Below are positions 57,405 to 64,000 of a stretch of 64,000 nt of DNA, piece by piece (the stretch's first letter is position 1; the number at the start of each line of letters is the position of its first letter). Where the stretch lies: NCBI RefSeq assembly GCF_000814765.1, contig NZ_JWIC01000006.1, positions 580,563 to 644,562 of the forward strand, written 5' to 3'. Source of the DNA: Pseudoalteromonas luteoviolacea (GTDB lineage: Bacteria > Pseudomonadota > Gammaproteobacteria > Enterobacterales > Alteromonadaceae). The notes beneath the pieces are model-generated. The model was not told the origin of the DNA. It worked only from the letters and a program-made list of their open reading frames with translations, and made no database searches. Made by a program: the position numbers and the translations under genes.

Positions 57405-58223
57405 TTAATCTGTGATACTAAATGCTTTTTTCAAAGAGTTAGTAATAAACACTTCTTCCTGTGGAAGGAATAGGTTTGCATGTGCTTGAATGATTAAATC
57501 TTGAATTTTTCTTTTTTGTAAAGTGCGTTCAAAAAGATCTACTGCCGCCCTTCCAATTCTTGAGTCGGAACATGCGATATAACCAAAAATGGTTGCTTGG
57601 GTATCACCTATTGCATGGAATGAGATATCTTGTAAAACCTCTTCTGATGGAAAATCGGTCACAAATACGGAGCTATATTCGATGATCCCATCAAGCCGCC
57701 CCTGAACAAGCATTTGCCTTAACCTAAACGCACTATCATTGCCTTCACCTATGAACATTCTGTCTGCGTTTGCTTTGATAAAATCGTCTATCTCTAGGCC
57801 ATATGAGCGGCCTTTCGTAACACCAATTCGAAGACCCATAGCAAGCGCCTTTTTAAGAGAAATTTCAATAGACACGAACTTTTTATTTCTTAAGATAAGG
57901 CGGTTAGAAGGAAATGCCATCAGAGGGAATGATACAAACACAGCCATCGCTTCACGCTCTGGGGTTTTTACTTTATTGTAAAGGCAAATATTTTGATGGT
58001 GCTTTAATTCGCGCCACTCTCTCTCCCTGCTTGCTGGAACAAACTCAATTGACATTTCTTTGTCTAGATTACGTGTAATAATGAGCAAAAGTTGGGTAGC
58101 TAAATCGCCTGGAGATTCTCCAAATGAAGGGTTGTAATCAGAGACAATTTCGATTTTTAATGGTTTGGCAAAGCCGCAAAAAGACATAAACAACAAAAAA
58201 ATAAACACAAATCTGGACAGCAT
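57405..58223 (-). CDS. periplasmic substrate-binding-like protein (SBP family 3 fold)
   Basis: A 272-residue exported protein: signal peptide (MLSRFVFIFLLFMSFCGFA), then a periplasmic binding fold of the amino-acid-binding (SBP_bac_3) type, with two lobes joined near 105-200. Family-like stretches are PASREREWRELKHHQNICLYNKVKTPEREAMAVF (first lobe) and LRIGVTKGRSYGLEID with LRQMLVQGRLDGIIEY (second lobe). No ABC transporter genes are nearby, so it is a lone receptor; the ligand is unknown. Confidence 0.75.
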   Translation of the reverse strand: MLSRFVFIFLLFMSFCGFAKPLKIEIVSDYNPSFGESPGDLATQLLLIITRNLDKEMSIEFVPASREREWRELKHHQNICLYNKVKTPEREAMAVFVSFPLMAFPSNRLILRNKKFVSIEISLKKALAMGLRIGVTKGRSYGLEIDDFIKANADRMFIGEGNDSAFRLRQMLVQGRLDGIIEYSSVFVTDFPSEEVLQDISFHAIGDTQATIFGYIACSDSRIGRAAVDLFERTLQKRKIQDLIIQAHANLFLPQEEVFITNSLKKAFSITD

Positions 58224-58319
58224 AGTTACTCCGACAGCATGCAGTCCGTGCGATTATTTATCTTTTGAGTATAGCCTTAAAACGTTAGTTTGCTATTTCG
58301 AAGGGCACTTCTTAATAAA

Positions 58320-58340
58320 AAGCCCTCAATAAGAGGGCTT
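58320..58340 (-). terminator. terminator of malic enzyme gene
   Basis: AAGCCCTC (58320-58327) / GAGGGCTT (58333-58340); in the minus direction it ends in a T5 run. Confidence 0.8.
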
Positions 58341-58359
58341 CAAAAAACAACTTTTACTG

Positions 58360-60054
58360 TTAGAGACTACAACGTTTGTAGTTTCTGTATTCAGGCATCC
58401 AGTAGTTTTTATCGATCGTAGCCCAGATACGCTCGTCAGGCATATCCAAGCACACCCCTTCTTCCATCGCTTTTTTGGCAACTGCAAACGCTATGCGCTT
58501 ACTAAGTTGTTCGATTTCAACGAGAGAAGGTAATAAGCTACCTTTACCAGTATTTGCCCAAGGTGATGATTCTGCTAGTGTTTCACTCGCAACCATCAAC
58601 ATTGATTCCGTAATACGAGTCGCCTTTGCGGCAAGTGCACCTAAACCAATGCCTGGGAAAATATAACTGTTATTACACTGAGGAATTACATGTGTTTTGC
58701 CGTCAAACTCAACAGGCTCAAAAGGACTACCAGTAGCAACAATCGCCTGACCTTGAGTCCATTCAATAACATCTTTTGGATGTGCTTCCACTTGGCGAGA
58801 TGGGTTACTCAGAGGGAAAATAATCGGTTGCTCACAGCCTGAATGCATTGCTTTAATGACTTGTTCAGTGAACAAACCAGGTTGGCCAGATACACCAATT
58901 AAAATGTCAGGTTGTGCACAGTGCATCACATCTAACAAAGATGCGTATTCTCCACTATAGTTCCAGCTTTCTAAGTTTGCTGAAGTCTGTACGAGCGCAG
59001 CTTGGAAGTCTCTTAGGCCTTCCATTCCTTCTGTCAATAGACCAAATCTATCGACCATAAATACTTGGCTACGCGCTTGATCATCCGAAACGCCTTCAGA
59101 CACCATTTGTGCGATAATCTGTTCCGCGATACCACAACCTGCAGAGCCCGCGCCTACAAAGACAACTTTCTGGTCTGAAAGTTTGGCTCCTTTAACACGA
59201 CACGCTGCAAGCAAAGAGCCTACAGTGACAGAAGCTGTACCTTGGATATCATCGTTAAAACAACAAATTTCGTCACGGTAGCGTTTTAACAATGGCATTG
59301 CGTTTGGCTGTGCAAAATCTTCGAATTGCAGCAATACATTTGGCCAACGGCGCTTAACTGCTTTGATAAACAGGTCTAAAAACTCATCGTATTCTTCTTG
59401 GTTAATACGCTTATGCCTTGCCCCCATGTACATTGGATCGTTTAATAATTTCTCATTATTAGTACCAACATCCAACATCACAGGTAGCGTATATGCAGGG
59501 CTGATACCCCCACACACAGTATATAAAGCGAGCTTACCGATCGGGATCCCCATTCCACCGATACCTTGGTCACCTAGGCCAAGAATACGTTCACCATCAG
59601 TGACAACAATAACTTTTACTTTGCCTTTTGTCGCATTTCGTAAAATGTCATCGATGTTATGGCGATCTTCGTAAGAAATGAACAATCCACGAGAGCTACG
59701 GTAAATATCAGAGAACTTTTCACATGCATCACCAACAGTCGGAGTGTAAATGATAGGCATCATTTCTTCTAAGTGATCTCTCACAAGGCGGTAATAAAGT
59801 GTCTCGTTGTTATCTTGAATAGCTCGTAAATAAATATGTTTGTTTAGATTATCTTTGAAACTTGAAAATTGTTGATAACAACGTTCTACCTGCTCCTCAA
59901 TTGTTTCATAACGAGGAGGTACTAAACCTGCAAGGTTGAAGCTTTCACGCTCACGCTGGCTAAATGCACTGCCTTTATTTAGAAGCGGAGTTTCCAATAA
60001 AGTTGGGCCAGAATATGGGATGTAGAGGTAATTAGGGTCGGTTTGTTTAGTCAT
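58360..60054 (-). CDS. maeA: NAD-dependent malic enzyme
   Basis: A 564-residue oxidative decarboxylase of malate to pyruvate with NAD+ reduction. The N-terminal malic domain has [14 protein letters not shown] and [15 protein letters not shown] (catalytic Tyr and Asp/Glu neighbourhoods) and [11 protein letters not shown]. The NAD-binding domain has [11 protein letters not shown] (GxGxxG). The length and motifs match E. coli SfcA/MaeA (565 residues). It is cytoplasmic and monocistronic. Confidence 0.95.
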   Translation of the reverse strand: MTKQTDPNYLYIPYSGPTLLETPLLNKGSAFSQRERESFNLAGLVPPRYETIEEQVERCYQQFSSFKDNLNKHIYLRAIQDNNETLYYRLVRDHLEEMMPIIYTPTVGDACEKFSDIYRSSRGLFISYEDRHNIDDILRNATKGKVKVIVVTDGERILGLGDQGIGGMGIPIGKLALYTVCGGISPAYTLPVMLDVGTNNEKLLNDPMYMGARHKRINQEEYDEFLDLFIKAVKRRWPNVLLQFEDFAQPNAMPLLKRYRDEICCFNDDIQGTASVTVGSLLAACRVKGAKLSDQKVVFVGAGSAGCGIAEQIIAQMVSEGVSDDQARSQVFMVDRFGLLTEGMEGLRDFQAALVQTSANLESWNYSGEYASLLDVMHCAQPDILIGVSGQPGLFTEQVIKAMHSGCEQPIIFPLSNPSRQVEAHPKDVIEWTQGQAIVATGSPFEPVEFDGKTHVIPQCNNSYIFPGIGLGALAAKATRITESMLMVASETLAESSPWANTGKGSLLPSLVEIEQLSKRIAFAVAKKAMEEGVCLDMPDERIWATIDKNYWMPEYRNYKRCSL

Positions 60055-60155
60055 ATTTACAAGCTGTGACTCTTAATTTTTTGATATAAGGGATCATTAT
60101 TGTCTAAGTACACAAATTTTCAATATCTTTAGTGCACATCAGACCAATAAAACGG

Positions 60156-60188
60156 CCCTGTAAACGGAAGAGAGATCCGTAAACAGGG
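60156..60188 (-). terminator. terminator of ggt
   Basis: Two-part hairpin: CCCTGT (60156-60161) / ACAGGG (60183-60188) outside, ACGGA (60064+100, i.e. 60164-60168) / TCCGT (60176-60180) inside. In the minus direction it is followed by CCGTTTTATT. It lies about 40 bases after the ggt stop. Confidence 0.7.
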
Positions 60189-60226
60189 TTATACATTATA
60201 ACTGAATAATCTGTAATATCCTACGC

Positions 60227-61999
60227 TTACTCGCTAGATTCTCCAAGTGCGACCCCTTCTCTTCGGGGATCTGCACCACCAAAAAGAAGGCCTTCTTTAA
60301 TTTCGATTGCATGGATCCCTGAATTTAGGTCAGAGATACGTACTTTGTGCCCTTTCGACTCAAGCCATGGCTTCATTGCTTTAAGCGCAGTTCCTTTCTC
60401 CAAAGTCGTATACTTATTCCTATTGGTCACTCTAGGCAGGTTTATCGCTTGTTGAGGAGTGAGGCCCCAGTCCAGTACACCAATCACTGTTTGGGCAACA
60501 TAATTTATAATTCTGCTACCTCCGGGAGAGCCAACAACTAACTTTAAACTCCCATCTTTATTGAAAACCATTACTGGCGCCATTGAGCTTCTTGGCCGCT
60601 TATTTGGTTCTACTCTATTAGCAACCCAGTTTCCCCCGACTTTAGGCGCTAGCGAAAAGTCAGTAAGTTGGTTGTTCAATAGGAAGCCATTAACCATCAC
60701 CGTAGATCCAAAACCCATCTCAATGGAGCTAGTCATAGAAACTGCGTTACCTTTACTATCTACAATGGAGAGATGCGTGGTTGAGGGTAATTCATAGCTG
60801 TTATCTTGCGCATACGCTAATTTGCCTTTGGTAGGATCGCCCACTGGCATATTTTGATTGTCCCTATCGCCAATTAATTTAGCTCGAGACTTCAAATAAA
60901 CAGGGTTAAGTAGCCCTTGTGTAGGTACATCAACAAAATCTGGGTCCGCAATGTAAAAGTTGCGATCAGCAAATGCTAAACGAGAGGCCTGTGTAAATAA
61001 ATGAACAGCTTGAGGGTCATTTGGCTTATATTGTGCTAGCTTTTTACCTTCCAACAGCTTTAATATTTGCAATACCGTTAAGCCTCCACTGCTGGGAGGT
61101 GCCATTGAGCAGACTTTGTAGTCGTGGTAAGAAGTACAAACTGGGTGACGCTCTTTACTCTGATAATTAGCCAAATCTGACATTGATAAATGACCTGGTG
61201 CTATTTCAGAGTTTTGCACCGCCTTTACCATATCCTCAGCATACTTACCTTCATAGAAGGCCTTTGGTCCATACTCTGCGATTTCTCTATACAAGCTAGC
61301 TAATTCAGGATTTTTAACTAACGCACCAATTTCTAAAGCTTTTCCATTAGGATAAAAGTACTCTTTGGCTGGGGACAACTTTGTGAGACCCGGATTAAAC
61401 TCCTTTTTTAACAGCATATGCAATCTGGGTGATACCTTAAACCCTTTACTTGCAAGTTCGATAGCGGGCTTAAATAACTGTTTCCACTTAAGTACACCAT
61501 ATTTATCATGTGCTTGCTTCATTGAATGAATGATACCAGGTACACCCACCGATCGCCCACCAACAACCGCTTCAATCCATCTTACAGGTTTGCCCTCTTT
61601 GTCTAAAAAGAGCTTATGGTCGGCTTTTTTAGGCGCGGTTTCTCGGCCATCAAAGCTTGTTAAATAGTTATTTTGTTTATCATAATGAAGAATGAAAGCG
61701 CCCCCTCCAATGCCTGAAGATTGCGGCTCAACCAAAGTAAGTACAAGCTGTGCAGCAATCGCAGCATCAATAGCGCTACCGCCTTGTTGCAGCATCAACT
61801 GGCCTGCTTTACTTGCATGGGGATTAGCTGCAACAACCATGTATTTTTCAGAGATTTTTTCTTTTTTAAGAGTAAATCCTGTCGCCGCCTCCGGCTCCCT
61901 CGCTTCTCTTTTTTTAGGGTCAGCTTGATCTGCTAGCGCAGGAAAGCTAGAAGCAAGTATGAGTGCAATGAATGTTTGCTTAAATTTGATTGTATTCAT
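60227..61999 (-). CDS. ggt: gamma-glutamyltransferase
   Basis: A 590-residue periplasmic enzyme with a signal peptide. It cleaves gamma-glutamyl bonds such as that of glutathione. The proenzyme splits itself before the nucleophile Thr in LPSTTHLSIVD (about residue 400), giving large and small subunits. The N-terminal family signatures SKAGQLMLQQGGSAIDAAIAAQLVLTLVEPQSSGIGGG and GRETAP are present, and in the small subunit GFGSTVMVNGFLLNNQLTDFS, PRSSMAPVMVF and VGSPGGSRI. All key motifs are intact. Confidence 0.95.
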   Translation of the reverse strand: MNTIKFKQTFIALILASSFPALADQADPKKREAREPEAATGFTLKKEKISEKYMVVAANPHASKAGQLMLQQGGSAIDAAIAAQLVLTLVEPQSSGIGGGAFILHYDKQNNYLTSFDGRETAPKKADHKLFLDKEGKPVRWIEAVVGGRSVGVPGIIHSMKQAHDKYGVLKWKQLFKPAIELASKGFKVSPRLHMLLKKEFNPGLTKLSPAKEYFYPNGKALEIGALVKNPELASLYREIAEYGPKAFYEGKYAEDMVKAVQNSEIAPGHLSMSDLANYQSKERHPVCTSYHDYKVCSMAPPSSGGLTVLQILKLLEGKKLAQYKPNDPQAVHLFTQASRLAFADRNFYIADPDFVDVPTQGLLNPVYLKSRAKLIGDRDNQNMPVGDPTKGKLAYAQDNSYELPSTTHLSIVDSKGNAVSMTSSIEMGFGSTVMVNGFLLNNQLTDFSLAPKVGGNWVANRVEPNKRPRSSMAPVMVFNKDGSLKLVVGSPGGSRIINYVAQTVIGVLDWGLTPQQAINLPRVTNRNKYTTLEKGTALKAMKPWLESKGHKVRISDLNSGIHAIEIKEGLLFGGADPRREGVALGESSE

Positions 62000-62080
62000 T
62001 ATTTATTTTCGATCTTCGTTGGCATCATAAAAGTTAACAGGCACAATATATAAAAATACCTTTATTATTGTAGACATAGC

Positions 62081-62680
62081 ATGTTTGGTTTCAACCTTCC
62101 TATCAGCCCTCAATACATAATTCCACCGGTAACCCTAGCGATAATCGCAACGCTACTCATGGTGTTTGATATGCGAGATACCCTTGAGTTTCATCGTCAG
62201 TTGATCAGTGAAGGTCAAATTTGGCGAATTTGGAGTAGTCAATATATCCACACTAACTGGATGCACTTGGTTTTGAACCTTGTCGGCATTTTATTTATAT
62301 GGGTACTGCATGCGGAGCATACGTCAATACGCCGCTATTTTACACATGTATTATTACTCGGATTATGGACCGGGTTAGGTATATGGCTATTTTGTCCAGA
62401 TATCAGAGTATACACAGGATTGAGCGGATTGCTACACGGAATTATTGTTTGGGGCGCGCTCAAAGATATTCAAATGAAAGAGTCAACTGGTATGCTTTTA
62501 TTCCTGGGCATAGCGGGTAAACTCGCTTGGGAGCAATATGCTGGACCCAGTGCAGAGGTCGGCAATTTAATTGCTTCTCGAGTGGCAATAGAATCGCACC
62601 TTATTGGGGCAATAGGTGGTCTTGTGCTGGCAATTCCTCTCTTAAAAAGTAGCCAACGCAACGATATCTCTGACTCTTAA
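62081..62680 (+). CDS. rrtA: rhombosortase
   Basis: A 199-residue six-helix intramembrane serine protease of the rhomboid superfamily, rhombosortase branch. The active-site Ser lies in YTGLSGLLHGIIVWGAL (GxSG-x-LHG) and the His in SRVAIESHLIGAIGG, the arrangement that marks rhombosortases. This group cleaves the GlyGly-CTERM tail of exported proteins. None of the exported proteins in this window ends with such a tail, so its targets lie elsewhere. It is divergent from ggt. Confidence 0.88.
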   Translation: MFGFNLPISPQYIIPPVTLAIIATLLMVFDMRDTLEFHRQLISEGQIWRIWSSQYIHTNWMHLVLNLVGILFIWVLHAEHTSIRRYFTHVLLLGLWTGLGIWLFCPDIRVYTGLSGLLHGIIVWGALKDIQMKESTGMLLFLGIAGKLAWEQYAGPSAEVGNLIASRVAIESHLIGAIGGLVLAIPLLKSSQRNDISDS

Positions 62681-62734
62681 ACAGGCAGACAATAACGCAA
62701 TTTAACTGGTGTAAACACTGACCAATAAAACTTA

Positions 62735-62761
62735 AAAAAGCCAGCAGTATGCTGGCTTTTT
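62735..62761. terminator. bidirectional terminator
   Basis: The stem AAAAAGCCAGC (62735-62745) / GCTGGCTTTTT (62751-62761) with a 5-base loop lies between convergent rrtA and the S9 peptidase gene. Confidence 0.85.
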
Positions 62762-62770
62762 GTATTTTAT

Positions 62771-64000
62771 TTAAAGGTTTTCTTTAAATAGTTTGTAGAT
62801 ACGACGATATTCATCTAGCCAGCTTGATGGTTGAACGAAACCGTGCGGCTCTACTGGGTAGATGGCTGTTTCAAAATTTTCTTTTTCAAGTTCAATGAAA
62901 CGCTGTACTAATCTAACAACATCTTGGAAAAATACATTGTCATCAATCATTGGGGCATTGATTAATAGAGGTTTATTTAAACCTTCTGCAAAGTAGATTG
63001 GTGAACTTCGCTTATATGCAATTGGATCTACATCAGGTCTGTTCAAAATATTAGACGTGTACGGGTCATTGTAATATGCCCAATCAGTAACTGGACGAAG
63101 TGCAGCTCCAGCCTGGAAAAGCTCAGGTTGTGTGAACAATGCCATAAAGGTCATGAAACCACCGTAAGAGCCCCCATAAGTACCTACTGAACCTGCATCT
63201 ACATTGGCATTCTCTGTCATCCACTTAACGCCATCAGCCAAGTCTTGAATTTCAGGTGTGCCCATTTGACGATAAATTGCTGTACGCCAATCACGGCCGT
63301 AACCTTTAGACGCACGGTAATCCATATCCATTACCACATAGCCTTCGCTTGCAAGTAGTGAATGGAACATAAATTCTCGGAAATAAACCGACCAACCCAT
63401 ATGTGAATTTTGTAAGTAGCCAGCACCATGGTTAAAGATAACCGCTTTACGCTTTTTACCCGTTTCACCAGGTTTGTAATCAGCTGGATAATATACCTTC
63501 GCGTAGATAGGCTCGTCGGTGTGGCTAGATGGTACAGCAACTATCTTCGGGGCTATTAGCTTTTTGTTTAAAAACTCGTCTGATACTGTATTTGTTAGGC
63601 GCTTAGGCTGAGCATTAGGCTTTGCATCAGCAACATACAGCTCTGTTGGCATCATAATTTTCGAGTGCTTAAGCAATACTTTTGACTCATCAGGACTTAA
63701 AGAATAATCCGTCAAGCCATTAAGATCTGTAATCGCAACTTTCTCTTTGGTATTTACATCAACCGTGTAAATTTCATAAATACCAGGGTGATCAACGTTT
63801 GCCTTAAAGAAGAACTTACTGTTGTCACGGGTCAGCTTTGGTTCAGAAACAACAAATTTACCTGAAGTCAGTTGTTTTGCTTTGCCATCAATAGGCTTTA
63901 CATATAAGTGACTGTATCCTGATTCTTCGGATAAGAAGAACAGTGTATCTTCGTTGTTCAGCCAACCAAAATCATTGTAAGCATAGTTAACCCAAGCTTT
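62771..64000 (-). CDS. S9 family prolyl oligopeptidase (dipeptidyl-peptidase IV-like), 5' end outside the window
   Basis: The frame is open from base 64000, reading KAWVNYAYNDFGWLNNEDTLFF, so the N-terminus lies beyond the edge; 409 residues are visible. The visible start is part of the beta-propeller (LSEESGYSHLYVKPIDG, TRDNSKFFFKANVDHPGIYEI). The C-terminal alpha/beta-hydrolase domain has the nucleophile Ser in GTYGGSYGGFM (GxSxGG), Asp in NAPMIDDNVFF and His in PHGF. The enzyme removes dipeptides from peptides; its location cannot be judged without the N-terminus. Confidence 0.92.
   Translation of the reverse strand, partial: KAWVNYAYNDFGWLNNEDTLFFLSEESGYSHLYVKPIDGKAKQLTSGKFVVSEPKLTRDNSKFFFKANVDHPGIYEIYTVDVNTKEKVAITDLNGLTDYSLSPDESKVLLKHSKIMMPTELYVADAKPNAQPKRLTNTVSDEFLNKKLIAPKIVAVPSSHTDEPIYAKVYYPADYKPGETGKKRKAVIFNHGAGYLQNSHMGWSVYFREFMFHSLLASEGYVVMDMDYRASKGYGRDWRTAIYRQMGTPEIQDLADGVKWMTENANVDAGSVGTYGGSYGGFMTFMALFTQPELFQAGAALRPVTDWAYYNDPYTSNILNRPDVDPIAYKRSSPIYFAEGLNKPLLINAPMIDDNVFFQDVVRLVQRFIELEKENFETAIYPVEPHGFVQPSSWLDEYRRIYKLFKENL

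Noticed and set aside
62081-62680. GlyGly-CTERM substrate of rhombosortase in this window
   Set aside because: None of the exported proteins ends with a Gly-Gly, membrane helix and basic tail.

Overview
The window looks like chromosomal DNA of a marine gammaproteobacterium, most likely Pseudoalteromonas or a close relative. This is inferred from the gene set (MiaE, NrdB with YfaE, rhombosortase, YaeQ, YqaE, YddG, a large TonB receptor, several two-component and c-di-GMP proteins) and from the low GC content. I saw no tRNA, rRNA, CRISPR array, insertion sequence or prophage. It reads as ordinary chromosome with accessory patches.

Layout. 0-10.5 kb: an unknown gene, small acetyltransferases, a secreted repeat protein, a two-flavoenzyme operon with two small unknown partners, a GIY-YIG protein and YqaE. 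10.7-15.2 kb: a LysR regulator divergent from a compact five-gene operon (RimK ligase, M14-type deacylase, retropepsin-like RimK-associated protease, DUF1003 membrane protein, short MscS channel). 15.3-20 kb: a histidine-rich TonB receptor with two Zur-like operators in its promoter, divergent from yaeQ, then yfaE-nrdB with no nrdA beside it. 20.5-33.9 kb: lipoproteins, a diguanylate cyclase, a YfcC-type transporter, a GGDEF-EAL protein, ferrochelatase, an Aer-like chemoreceptor and a lone tyrosine recombinase. 33.9-43.4 kb: YddG exporter, MsrA-like protein, His-rich periplasmic protein, an orphan FlhE-like secreted protein, a patatin/PLA2-like protein, DinB, and a hybrid histidine kinase. 43.4-48.5 kb: small membrane proteins, an ECF sigma factor with its partner, and an Sll1717-type P-loop ATPase. 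48.5-64 kb: miaE, sulfotransferase-MAPEG pair, SIMPL protein, a 1378-residue propeller hybrid kinase, secreted proteins, malic enzyme, gamma-glutamyltransferase, rhombosortase and an S9 peptidase cut by the right edge.

A striking feature is that at least six genes (a lipoprotein, GGDEF-EAL, hemH, a hybrid kinase, an anti-sigma-like gene and the P-loop ATPase) are each split by exactly one inserted or missing base, usually in a short homopolymer. In every case restoring one base joins the two halves into a protein of normal length. Because hemH is normally needed and the errors are spread over unrelated genes, residual assembly error is the most economical explanation. The A8 run in the ATPase could also be a real slippage site.

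The best biological leads are the zinc theme (Zur-like boxes over the promoter of the His-rich receptor, plus a separate His-rich periplasmic protein), the RimK/deacylase/protease/DUF1003/MscS operon, and the tandem flavoenzyme operon with its lipoprotein and small helical protein.
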